A stretch of 64,000 bases of DNA from an uncultured Muribaculaceae bacterium (GTDB taxonomy: Bacteria; Bacteroidota; Bacteroidia; Bacteroidales; Muribaculaceae): NCBI GenBank assembly GCA_910585275.1, contig CAJUCW010000009.1:57983-121982 (forward strand), written 5' to 3'. Shown here piece after piece: positions 1 to 8,753 of this stretch (positions are counted from its first letter, which is position 1; each line of letters starts with the position of its first letter). A program made the position numbers and the translations under genes. Under the pieces are notes generated by a model. The model saw nothing but the letters and a program-made list of their open reading frames with translations. It was not told where the DNA came from and ran no database searches.

Positions 1-791
1 CTTCGTTTGGCTATTACCTGTGTTATTCCACTGACGGCCTTCTGGAACATTGGGTGAGGCGTATGCTGATTCTCGAAGAAGCCGACAAGAATCCTGTTGA
101 GCGAAAAATCGTCAGAAGTGCCTTGGAATGTATGTTCGGTCCCGAAGGCTGTAATGTTATGACAGGGCTTGATGTACGGGTAAATTATAAAGACATTGTC
201 TGCATGTTCCATGACGGCAGGGAAATACCTGTATCAATACTTTCAGACGGATATCGTCGCCTTTTCAGTATCGTCATAGACATAGCATTCAGATGCGCAT
301 TGCTTAATGGCGTGAAATATGGGGTGGATGCAGCCCGCTTCACCAAAGGCACCGTAATCATCGATGAAATCGACCTTCATCTTCATCCCTCGCTGCAAGC
401 TTCCGTTTTACGTGCCTTGCAGAAAACCTTCCCCTCATTGCAGTTTCTGATTTCCACCCATGCCCCGATGGTTATGTCTGGAGTAGAGACAGATGCAGGT
501 AACAGTGTGACCTACATGGATTACAGAAACGAAGGTATTGGTGAATACACCGTCTCAAGGGTTGACACCTATGGAATGGATATTTCCACGCTCTCGGAAA
601 CCGTGCTTAATGTGCCAAGCCGGGAACCGTCTGTAAAAAAGGAACTTGATGAACTCTCCAATCTTATTGACGAAGAGGACTACGACCGGGCCAAGGCTCT
701 CCTTTCTTCATTAAAGGGAAGATTTGGCGACAGAATTCCAGAGTTGAGCGGCTATGACACTCAGATTACCATAGAGGAGTCTCTGAGATGA
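1..791 (+). CDS. ptuA: Septu-type AAA ATPase (PtuA-like), 3' part only
   Basis: The frame is open from base 3, so the gene begins before the window and only about 262 C-terminal residues are seen. They hold the end of an ABC/SMC-like ATPase: a signature-like ILSDGYRRL stretch, a Walker B strand GTVIIDEIDLHLHP with its D-E pair, and a switch histidine in FLISTHAP. This fits the OLD/PtuA group of AAA_21 ATPases. The stop codon overlaps the start of an HNH nuclease gene, the gene order of Septu (PtuAB) anti-phage systems and of Ec78-type retrons, where the ATPase is thought to sense infection and control the nuclease. The Walker A part and any reverse transcriptase upstream lie outside the window, so Septu versus retron cannot be decided. 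Assignment rests on motifs plus the partner gene. Confidence 0.75.
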   Translation, partial: SFGYYLCYSTDGLLEHWVRRMLILEEADKNPVERKIVRSALECMFGPEGCNVMTGLDVRVNYKDIVCMFHDGREIPVSILSDGYRRLFSIVIDIAFRCALLNGVKYGVDAARFTKGTVIIDEIDLHLHPSLQASVLRALQKTFPSLQFLISTHAPMVMSGVETDAGNSVTYMDYRNEGIGEYTVSRVDTYGMDISTLSETVLNVPSREPSVKKELDELSNLIDEEDYDRAKALLSSLKGRFGDRIPELSGYDTQITIEESLR

Positions 792-1423
792 TAAGGGTTG
801 AGAAAACAAAGGAACCTGAAAGCTGGCTTTTGCATCGGCTTACTCCCGGGGCAAAATACGAGCCCACGGCGGATTTGCGTGAGTCGTTGCTGGCAGACCA
901 AGGATATATATGTGCATATTGTATGCGCCGGATTCCCGTGTCGGATAAAGGAGCCAATGAGACGTCGCACATAGAGCATGTAGTTCCTCAGAGTAGCCTC
1001 ACCAGGGAAGAAGCTATGGATTATGGCAACATGGTTATATGTTGTCCGGGGGCCATCAATTCCACTTCCGCGAAACTTTGTCATTGCGATAGACACAAAC
1101 GGGAGACTTCCGTCTCATTCTCTCCGTTTGATGAAAATTTCATTTCGACGCTCTCTTATTCCGGCGATGGCACCATAAAGAGTTCCAATCCTGTTTATGA
1201 CAGGGAACTGAACGATGTGCTCAATTTGAATGTCAATATTTTAAAGGCCAATAGGAAAGCTGTAAAGCAGAAATTGCAGTCATCTTTTGGCAAAAGGCAA
1301 CTCAAGAAAAGCGATATCGAAAAAATCCTTCAAGTGTATTCCTCAAAAGACTCGGAAGGGAAGCGGAAGGAATATTGCGGCGTTGTAATCAATTACCTCA
1401 CAAAGAAGCTACGCCAGTTCTGA
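788..1423 (+). CDS. ptuB: HNH endonuclease, PtuB/TIGR02646-like
   Basis: A 211-residue protein with an HNH nuclease core. The zinc-type CAYC pair (about residues 37-40) is followed by HIEHVVPQS, an asparagine in YGNMVICC and a later HCDRH, the layout of TIGR02646/PtuB nucleases. It would cut nucleic acid as the effector of the ATPase encoded just upstream. The genes share ATGA (788-791), so they are very likely translated as one unit. The C-terminal third is charged and helical with no recognised motif. No promoter is visible between the two genes. Confidence 0.8.
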   Translation: MIRVEKTKEPESWLLHRLTPGAKYEPTADLRESLLADQGYICAYCMRRIPVSDKGANETSHIEHVVPQSSLTREEAMDYGNMVICCPGAINSTSAKLCHCDRHKRETSVSFSPFDENFISTLSYSGDGTIKSSNPVYDRELNDVLNLNVNILKANRKAVKQKLQSSFGKRQLKKSDIEKILQVYSSKDSEGKRKEYCGVVINYLTKKLRQF

Positions 1424-1600
1424 CAACGGACAACGGAAAACAGACAACGGACAACGGAATCTTGTCTCTTCTGACTTTATGTCTTTTTGTATCCTTAATT
1501 CAGTCAGTCATTAGTCGGTCAACTGACAACTCAATGGCCCTATGGCCTAAAGAATTCTGGTTCTCTGGGACTATGGTCTAAAAATCGATAATCAACGACT
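1421..1600. repeat. Intergenic repeats, families B and A
   Basis: The 405-base gap after ptuB has no credible gene. It opens with GACAACGGA units (family B, about 1421-1460) and continues with two units ending in CTATGGCCTAAA or CTATGGTCTAAAAA (family A, about 1531-1585). The same words return at 18.4, 19.8, 20.9 and 21.4-21.7 kb, always between genes. An ATGCATTATG motif (family C) follows at about 1634-1655. A short inverted repeat, TTTAGTG/CACTAAA (1746-1768), lies 60 bases before the next start and could be an operator or a weak terminator. Confidence 0.7.
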
Positions 1601-1828
1601 GATAACCCAAAATAGCTTACGTATTGCAAAAGATTATGCATTATGAATCATGCATTTCTGAAAGTTGCATTTCTGAAAACTACCTCTCATCAAACATGGG
1701 TCTGACGGTTAATAATTACTAAAAATCCAACTTGAAATTTTAACATTTAGTGGGCTAAACTCACTAAAATCGATAAGTCCAACGCACTTGAGAGTTTGTT
1801 CACGTCAGACTGTTTTCATGTAGATTAT

Positions 1829-3400
1829 ATGGCAAAAACTAAATTAAATATTTTTTTAGGGAAAGCAGGCGTTTCTCTTGAGGATATAATACGTCATCTC
1901 AATCCTGAACCGAATTGTATAGACCTTCCAACGGGTAAATTCTATTATAAGGAAGTAATTGATAGAAAACCGAAATGGATTACAGATTTTTTTATTGATA
2001 CCGTTGATCAAGATGGTTTGCGCAATAAAACGATACAAGCCGTCTTCATTACTGAAGTGGAAGTGGAACCAAATGAAATTCGTGTTTTTGCTATAACGTT
2101 TGGTTTGGGAAGGAATCTGATAAAACTTGAATCGTTTGAAGAGAGGTTTGGTATTATTACCGCGATGAATCTTATTGATGAATCGCGTATAAGGTCGATT
2201 GATTGCAACAGCCTTGAAAATAATCCCAAGACTAGTCGTGTGCAACTTGGACGATCAAGCGGACTCAACGATTTCGATTTAGACAACGAATATGATATAT
2301 TGAAGAATATTAGCGGAAGGATGGGGCAAGATAGTTTTGAGGATGCGAAGACTGCAAGCGGTCGCCAGTCCTTATCAATATCTATTACGACTGATGTTAA
2401 CAATATTGGGAACACTCTCAAGTCTCTTTATGACATATATAAAAGTGAAGATTATCGACAGAAATTCCCAGGAGTGGATCATACTAGAGAAGTAAAGGAT
2501 AGGACGGAAATTGAAAGATTGGATTCCTTTTTGATTTTAGCATTGACAGAAGACAGAAATAATCCGGATAGAATTGTTTCCCTCTCGTTGCCTGAAATTA
2601 TAGAAGAAAGAGATGTGCAACATTTCAATTATGCTAGAAGCAGACATCCTTATCAGGATGTTGATTTGGAGGATATGATATCCGAATTGGAGTCGAATTA
2701 TCCAGAAATAGATTTGAATCTTTTAAAAAGAGAGCATCTTTCGGCTGTCGGGTTAAATGGGGAAAGAATAGGATATTGGAAATTGTATCGATGTCTGGTC
2801 GCAGATATCCGAATGGAAAACCATCAATATGTGCTTAACGAAGGCAAATGGTATGCATATGACGATGACTATGCCGCCGAGGTACTTCGGTATTATAATG
2901 AAGCAGATATATCCAATATACAGATACCGGATTGTGGCATTGATATGGCGGAAAAAGATTATAATACTGTGGCGGCGGATTCCTTTCAAGATGCGGTAAA
3001 ATGGGACTGCTCGCTAATCAATCCGTTCAAAGAGACGACTTTTGAAGTGTGCGATATTTACGATAAAACGACAGATTCGTTTATTCATGTAAAAAAGAAC
3101 ACCGGTTCGTCAGCTCTTAGTCATCTATTTCTTCAAGGGTCAGTTTCGGGAGACTTGATGACTGCAAAAAAAGTTAGACATGAACTTTTGGTTAGGAAAC
3201 CGGAAATGAATCCGAATGTATTGGAAAGTAATTATGACGCATCAAGATATTCAATAGTGTATGGCATTATTGAAAAAGGGAACGATAATGATGACAGACC
3301 AAGTATCCCATTTTTCAGTAAAGTCAGTTTCAGGCAGGTGTCTCGAGTGCTACGGAATATTGGGTATTCCGTAAAATTAAAAAGTATCAAGTGGAGGTGA
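1829..3400 (+). CDS. DUF6119/TIGR04141-family protein, possible defence gene
   Basis: A 523-residue soluble protein of the sporadically distributed TIGR04141 (DUF6119) family. It was recognised by overall layout and by the C-terminal stretch FIHVKKNTGSSALSHLF, which resembles the family's most conserved block. The biochemical role of the family is not settled; its patchy spread and frequent position near defence genes suggest phage defence (inference). The start at 1829 (MAKTKLNIF) is preferred over a TTG 33 bases upstream because similarity appears to begin there. It lies 400 bases after the Septu-like pair on the same strand but is separated by repeats, so shared transcription is uncertain. 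No membrane segment or signal peptide is seen. Confidence 0.65.
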   Translation: MAKTKLNIFLGKAGVSLEDIIRHLNPEPNCIDLPTGKFYYKEVIDRKPKWITDFFIDTVDQDGLRNKTIQAVFITEVEVEPNEIRVFAITFGLGRNLIKLESFEERFGIITAMNLIDESRIRSIDCNSLENNPKTSRVQLGRSSGLNDFDLDNEYDILKNISGRMGQDSFEDAKTASGRQSLSISITTDVNNIGNTLKSLYDIYKSEDYRQKFPGVDHTREVKDRTEIERLDSFLILALTEDRNNPDRIVSLSLPEIIEERDVQHFNYARSRHPYQDVDLEDMISELESNYPEIDLNLLKREHLSAVGLNGERIGYWKLYRCLVADIRMENHQYVLNEGKWYAYDDDYAAEVLRYYNEADISNIQIPDCGIDMAEKDYNTVAADSFQDAVKWDCSLINPFKETTFEVCDIYDKTTDSFIHVKKNTGSSALSHLFLQGSVSGDLMTAKKVRHELLVRKPEMNPNVLESNYDASRYSIVYGIIEKGNDNDDRPSIPFFSKVSFRQVSRVLRNIGYSVKLKSIKWR

Positions 3401-3479
3401 ATTATTGTCTAAGAAATGAAGCCCAGTTAGACATTGACACTGAAAACAACAATTAATAGACTAAAGGATTAAAACAATT

Positions 3480-4901
3480 ATGAATATAGCAGTTGCCGGC
3501 ACCGGTTATGTCGGTCTTTCCATCGCGACTCTTCTTGCACAACATAATCACGTGACAGCCGTTGACGTGATTCCTGAGAAAGTAGAACTTATCAACAATA
3601 GGAAATCGCCTATTCAAGACGAATATATTGAGAAGTATCTCGCCGAGAAAGATCTCGACCTTACCGCGACCCTCGACGGTGCTTCCGCATATAAGGATGC
3701 GGATTTTGTGGTAATAGCTGCACCGACCAATTATGACCCCGTCAAAAACTATTTCGATACTCACTGTATTGAAGATGTAATCGACTTGGTACTGTCGGTC
3801 AATCCGAATGCCGTAATGGTGATTAAATCCACAATTCCCGTCGGATATTGCCGCTCCCTCTACCTCAAATACGCCAACCTAATCAACAAAAAATCAAACC
3901 AGAGCAACCAGGGACAACTAGATTTGGTTTTTGATAACGAACGGTCAGAGACTACTGGTCTTGATTGTGGTGTGAACGGAGTGTGCGTTTCCCTGCGAAA
4001 GGCCTCTTTCAATCTCCTCTTCTTCCCTGAATTCCTACGTGAGAGCAAAGCTCTTTATGATAACCTTTATCCCTCGCGTATCATAGCTGGTATCCCCAAA
4101 ATTATCGACAAACCAGAATTTGCCGAAGAAAATGAGGCTATCCTCGCAGTTACCGACATCGAAAAGCTCGACAAGGCAGCCCACACATTCGCCGGTTTGC
4201 TGCAACAGGGCGCAATAAAAGATAATATTCCCACCCTCTACATGGGCATGAAAGAAGCGGAAGCCGTCAAACTCTTCGCCAATACCTATCTTGCCCTTCG
4301 CGTAAGTTACTTCAACGAACTCGACACGTACGCTGAAGTGAAAGGTCTCGACTCACAAGCAATCATAGAAGGTGTCGGTCTTGACCCGCGTATCGGTTCC
4401 CACTATAACAATCCCTCTTTCGGATACGGGGGCTACTGCCTTCCCAAAGACACGAAACAACTCCTCGCCAACTATGCCGATGTGCCACAAAACATGATGA
4501 CAGCAATCGTAGAAAGTAATCGCACACGCAAAGACTTCATAGCCGATCAGGTCCTCAAAATGGCGGGATGGTATGACTACTATCAACAAAACACCTTTGC
4601 ATCCACACACGAAGGGCCTTGTGTGATAGGAGTCTACCGTCTGACCATGAAGTCTAATTCCGACAATTTCCGTCAATCGTCCATACAAGGTGTGATGAAA
4701 CGAATAAAGGCCAAGGGTGCAACTGTAATTATTTATGAGCCAACTCTTGAGGACGGTTCAACATTCTTTGGAAGTAAGGTTGTAAACAATCTTGACGAAT
4801 TCAAGCGCCTTTCGCAAGCAATTCTTGCAAACCGGAAGAGTGAAGACCTTGTCGATGTCTCGGATAAAATATATTCCAGAGATATTTTTTCTCGCGATTA
4901 A
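3480..4901 (+). CDS. ugd: UDP-glucose 6-dehydrogenase with an internal insertion
   Basis: Oxidises UDP-glucose to UDP-glucuronate, a precursor of acidic surface polysaccharides. The NAD-binding GTGYVGLS lies at residues 7-14, the central PEFLRE near residue 183, and the catalytic cysteine in [10 protein letters not shown]. At 473 residues it is longer than usual. The excess, about 40 residues between VGY (121-123) and PEFLRE, contains a polar [12 protein letters not shown] stretch and is absent from typical members. The insertion keeps the frame and all catalytic motifs remain. It is the first gene of the polysaccharide locus and ends in YSRDIFSRD, a tail that recurs as a remnant at 17.9 kb. 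Confidence 0.93.
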   Translation: MNIAVAGTGYVGLSIATLLAQHNHVTAVDVIPEKVELINNRKSPIQDEYIEKYLAEKDLDLTATLDGASAYKDADFVVIAAPTNYDPVKNYFDTHCIEDVIDLVLSVNPNAVMVIKSTIPVGYCRSLYLKYANLINKKSNQSNQGQLDLVFDNERSETTGLDCGVNGVCVSLRKASFNLLFFPEFLRESKALYDNLYPSRIIAGIPKIIDKPEFAEENEAILAVTDIEKLDKAAHTFAGLLQQGAIKDNIPTLYMGMKEAEAVKLFANTYLALRVSYFNELDTYAEVKGLDSQAIIEGVGLDPRIGSHYNNPSFGYGGYCLPKDTKQLLANYADVPQNMMTAIVESNRTRKDFIADQVLKMAGWYDYYQQNTFASTHEGPCVIGVYRLTMKSNSDNFRQSSIQGVMKRIKAKGATVIIYEPTLEDGSTFFGSKVVNNLDEFKRLSQAILANRKSEDLVDVSDKIYSRDIFSRD

Positions 4902-4970
4902 GATTCGTTTTGAGGTTTGAGACTGGGAGATTCATGACAGGAATCAGAATTATATAAGTGCTTAGTTATT

Positions 4971-6521
4971 ATGTCTGTCGGAACAGATAATAATAAACGT
5001 ATCGCCAAAAACACGGCATTGTTGTATGTCCGGATGTTGTTGATTATGGCGATAACTCTTTATACAAGCAGGGTTGTCCTTAAGCAACTTGGTGAAAATG
5101 ATTTCGGTATTTATAATGTTGTAGGTGGTATTGTTTCGATGTTCTCAATCGTTTCAGCCTCACTTACGTCTGCTATCAGTAGATTTATTACTTATGAATT
5201 AGGTCGAGGGAAAGAGGATAAATTAAGAATTATATTTTCCACTTCTGTTTTTATTCAATTAGGTTTATGGATAGTCATAGCCGTATTGGTAGAAACAATA
5301 GGAGTATGGTTTCTTAACAATAAAATGACAATTGCACCGGAAAGAATGTATGCCGCACATTGGGTGCTTCAATGTTCGGTGGTAACATTTGGTGTAAATA
5401 TGTTGAGCATTCCATATAATGCTGCTATTATTGCGCATGAGAAGATGCAAGCCTTTGCATATGTGAGCATATTGGAGGTGGTGTTGAAACTTATAGTGGC
5501 GTTTATGCTTTATATCAAAACGTTTGATTCTTTGATAATGTATGCGATTCTTTTGGTAATAGCGTCATTGATAGTACGGCTTTCATATAGTGTTTATTGT
5601 CGCAGACATTTTAAGGAATGTAAATTGGAAAGACGGTTTGATAAAAATGTTTTGAGGGAGATGCTTTCTTATTCAGGATGGAACTTTATAGGTACGTCTT
5701 CCGCTATACTTAGAGATCAGGGCGTCAACATTGTTATGAATATTTTTTGTGGTACTGCTGTCAATGCGGCTCGTGGAATAGCGGTGCAAATGAATAATGC
5801 TGTACATGGTTTTTCCCAGAACTTTATGCTTGCTGTCAATCCACAAATAATCAAGTCGTATGCATCCGGTCAAACGGACTATATGTTTAGTCTTGCATTC
5901 CGAAGTGCAAGGATGTCATATTTCTTATTGTATTGTATCTCATTGCCGGTTATAATGGTTATGCCATGGGTGTTGGGAATTTGGCTTACCATAATCCCTA
6001 AATATACTGTAAGCTTTGCGACTCTTGTACTTATATTAGGTATGTCAGAAGCAATCTCACTTCCATTACAGTATATGAATCAAGCTACAGGTAAAGTCAA
6101 GGTTTATCAAATTACCGTTGGCGTATTGCAGATGTTGAATTTTCCTCTGTCTTATGTATTGTTGTTATATGGTTTGACTCCAAATTCTGTATTTATTCTT
6201 TCGATAATCATATCTCAAATCTGTTTGTATGCACGCTTATTGATATTACGTAAAACTATAGGTCTGGAGATATCTGAATTTATCACAAAGGTATATTTGC
6301 CTATAATATATGTGTCATTTGTAGGATGCATTTTGCCAATATTATTGTTGATATTGATTGTACCCTATTCGGATTTGATTAACATATTTATTGGTTTGAT
6401 TTCATTTTTGAGTGCAATCGTTTCAGTTTATTTCTTAGGCTGTAATAAGAATGAACAAATGTTTATTCAAAAAAAAGTAAAAAATTTTATTACAAAATTT
6501 ACAAATTCATGCCGAAATTAA
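4971..6521 (+). CDS. Wzx-type polysaccharide flippase
   Basis: A 516-residue membrane protein with about 12-14 hydrophobic segments spread along its length, of the polysaccharide transporter (MOP/PST) superfamily. Its N-terminal TSRVVLKQLGENDFGIYN is typical of Bacteroidetes flippases. It would move lipid-linked repeat units across the inner membrane for polymerisation by the Wzy-like protein at 9.8 kb. The gene is AT-rich, unlike the rml genes, as is common for exchanged capsule genes. Its 3' end overlaps the next gene by 13 bases, so the two are probably co-translated. Confidence 0.88.
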   Translation: MSVGTDNNKRIAKNTALLYVRMLLIMAITLYTSRVVLKQLGENDFGIYNVVGGIVSMFSIVSASLTSAISRFITYELGRGKEDKLRIIFSTSVFIQLGLWIVIAVLVETIGVWFLNNKMTIAPERMYAAHWVLQCSVVTFGVNMLSIPYNAAIIAHEKMQAFAYVSILEVVLKLIVAFMLYIKTFDSLIMYAILLVIASLIVRLSYSVYCRRHFKECKLERRFDKNVLREMLSYSGWNFIGTSSAILRDQGVNIVMNIFCGTAVNAARGIAVQMNNAVHGFSQNFMLAVNPQIIKSYASGQTDYMFSLAFRSARMSYFLLYCISLPVIMVMPWVLGIWLTIIPKYTVSFATLVLILGMSEAISLPLQYMNQATGKVKVYQITVGVLQMLNFPLSYVLLLYGLTPNSVFILSIIISQICLYARLLILRKTIGLEISEFITKVYLPIIYVSFVGCILPILLLILIVPYSDLINIFIGLISFLSAIVSVYFLGCNKNEQMFIQKKVKNFITKFTNSCRN

Positions 6522-7666
6522 AAAGGGGTAAGGAATGTTGTGGATGCACGGCGTGTGCTTCCATATGTCCAAAAGATGCGATTAAGATGTCTGGGGACAA
6601 CTTGGGCTTTGTATATCCTGAAGTAGATTTGGAAAAATGTGTGGAGTGTGGAGCCTGTGAAAGGGTGTGTGCATTTAATGATGATTACAATACTCCTGAA
6701 AATTATGAAGACCCTATTCCATTTGGAGTTAGATTAAAAGATTTGGAGGAAGTTATGAAAAGCCGTAGTGGAGGTGCTTTTGTTGCTTTTTCAGATTGGG
6801 TCTTAGCACGGGGAGGTTCGATATATGGCGTTGGATTTAAAGATCATTTTGTTGTTGCACATAAAAGGGCTGTCTCGGCAGCGGCGCGCGATGAATTCAG
6901 GGGTAGTAAATATGTCCAAAGCAATCTTGATGGTATATTTCCTGACGTTAAAACTGATTTAAAAAATGGGAAATGGGTTTTATTCAGTGGAACCGGCTGT
7001 CAGGTTGCGGGCTTAAAAGCGTACCTTCCCGAATTATTGCAAGAAAAGCTGATTACTGTTGATATAGTGTGTCACGGTGTTCCGAGTCCTAAGATTTGGA
7101 AGGATTACTTGGAATATGTTGAAAGAAGAGAAAAAAAGATTGTAACAAGAGTTAATTTTAGAAATAAGAAAGATTTCGGATGGAAATCACATAAAGAGAC
7201 TTTTACATTAATTGACCCTGTGACAACAAAAATAACAACAATTACTTACCCATATCGATTTTATCAACATGTCATGCAAAGACCTTCATGTGGAGTGTGC
7301 CATTTTTGCAATACTCGGCGTCCCGCCGATTTAACGTTGGCAGACTTTTGGGGGTGGGAAAAAACTGATGAAGATATTAATTCCGATAATAAGGGGCTTT
7401 CATTGGTTTTTGTAAATACTCCGAAAGGTATGAAAGTTTTTGAAGATGTGAGAGCCATGTTTTATACAATAAATCCGAAATTGGAGGATTGTATGCAGAC
7501 ACATTTGAAAGAGCCAACCTTGCCAAATCCGCATGATAATCAATTTAAGGCAGACTATGAGAAATATGGGTTTGAGTATGTAATGAAAAAGTATGGAAAT
7601 CTCGGATGGAGGTATAAACTTAAAAAATATTCAACTCGAATATATAATAAACTTAAAAAATATTAA
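6509..7666 (+). CDS. Coenzyme F420 hydrogenase/dehydrogenase beta-subunit-like Fe-S protein
   Basis: A 385-residue protein. The N-terminus holds two 4Fe-4S sets, CxxCxxCxxxC at residues 10-20 and again at 44-54. The FrhB/FdhB-type N- and C-terminal domains follow, with a GTGCQVAGLK motif near residue 165. In Bacteroidetes and Firmicutes polysaccharide loci such proteins usually sit beside a pyruvyl transferase, as here (next gene, 3 bases on). The role is not proven; a redox step in making or modifying a sugar is the usual guess. Cofactor F420 itself need not be involved. Confidence 0.85.
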   Translation: MPKLKRGKECCGCTACASICPKDAIKMSGDNLGFVYPEVDLEKCVECGACERVCAFNDDYNTPENYEDPIPFGVRLKDLEEVMKSRSGGAFVAFSDWVLARGGSIYGVGFKDHFVVAHKRAVSAAARDEFRGSKYVQSNLDGIFPDVKTDLKNGKWVLFSGTGCQVAGLKAYLPELLQEKLITVDIVCHGVPSPKIWKDYLEYVERREKKIVTRVNFRNKKDFGWKSHKETFTLIDPVTTKITTITYPYRFYQHVMQRPSCGVCHFCNTRRPADLTLADFWGWEKTDEDINSDNKGLSLVFVNTPKGMKVFEDVRAMFYTINPKLEDCMQTHLKEPTLPNPHDNQFKADYEKYGFEYVMKKYGNLGWRYKLKKYSTRIYNKLKKY

Positions 7667-7669
7667 AAA

Positions 7670-8752
7670 ATGAAAATAGGAATTTTAACATATCATAGAA
7701 GTCATAATTATGGAGCTCTATTACAGGCCGTAGCTCTTAGATTATATCTTTCTTCATTGGGTCATGAAACATATTATATTGATTTTTGGCCTGAATATCA
7801 TAAAGATAAATATCGTATTTTTATACATTCCTATATTAAAAACTTGACTTTATTAAGAAAGTGTAGATATATAATATCTACACTTCTTAAAATTCTTAAA
7901 ATAAAGAAACGACAGAGTTCATTTAATAAATTTATTAATAAATATATTGAACCATATTGTAGTTTAATGACAGAGGAGTACGACTGTATTATTTATGGCA
8001 GTGATCAAATATGGAGGAAACAGAGTGGACTTTCTGATGAATTTAACCCAATTTATTTTGGAGATAATTCAATTAAAAGGAAAAAGGATTGTTCATATGC
8101 GGCAAGTATGGGTGTAATGAATCTTAATGTGGACGATATTAAATGGATAGAGACAAGATTAACCAAATTTAAAAAATTGTCTGTAAGAGAAAAAGACTTA
8201 CAGAGGCTTTTATTAAATATTGGACTGAAAAATGTTGAGCAGGTTGTTGATCCGACTTTTCTTATAGACAAACAGGTTTGGTACAACATATTTCCTATAG
8301 AAGATTATTCTAATAAAAAATATCTTTTATTATATGATCTTTTGGAAGATTCTTTTGACTATAAATCTGTAGATCGATTTGCGAAAGATAATGGGTTGGA
8401 AATTATCGAGCTTAAAGGAAGTATTAAAAGGAAAAAGATTGAGAATTCCATCGTTATTTACGATGCAGATCCTGTTAAGATGATGGAACTTATAAAAAAT
8501 GCTACATACGTTTTTACATCATCTTTTCATGGTTTGGTATTTTCAATTATTTTTAATCGTGATTTTTTGGTCTCCTTTTCTCATAATTCAGAAAGAGCAA
8601 GATCTTTATTAAATGATATTGATTTAAAAGACCGGTTAATTAAACCAAAAGCCACAGAAATTCCAACTTTATTGCCAATAGATTATTCACAGGTGAATAA
8701 TCTATTGAAAAATATGATAATATCCTCAAAATGTTTTTTAAGTTCGATATAA
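7670..8752 (+). CDS. Polysaccharide pyruvyl transferase family protein
   Basis: A 360-residue WcaK/CsaB-type enzyme that would attach a pyruvate ketal from phosphoenolpyruvate to a sugar of the repeat unit, adding negative charge. Seen are the N-terminal ILTYHRSHNYGALLQA, the family motif GSDQIW at residues 110-115, and the C-terminal TSSFHGLVFSIIF with its conserved histidine. It is packed 3 bases after the Fe-S protein gene and 1 base before the GH18 gene, within one plus-strand operon. Acceptor sugar unknown. Confidence 0.88.
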   Translation: MKIGILTYHRSHNYGALLQAVALRLYLSSLGHETYYIDFWPEYHKDKYRIFIHSYIKNLTLLRKCRYIISTLLKILKIKKRQSSFNKFINKYIEPYCSLMTEEYDCIIYGSDQIWRKQSGLSDEFNPIYFGDNSIKRKKDCSYAASMGVMNLNVDDIKWIETRLTKFKKLSVREKDLQRLLLNIGLKNVEQVVDPTFLIDKQVWYNIFPIEDYSNKKYLLLYDLLEDSFDYKSVDRFAKDNGLEIIELKGSIKRKKIENSIVIYDADPVKMMELIKNATYVFTSSFHGLVFSIIFNRDFLVSFSHNSERARSLLNDIDLKDRLIKPKATEIPTLLPIDYSQVNNLLKNMIISSKCFLSSI

Positions 8753-8753
8753 T

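Noticed and set aside
1375..1581. 68-residue ORF after ptuB
   Set aside because: It is translated from intergenic repeats and overlaps the ptuB end.
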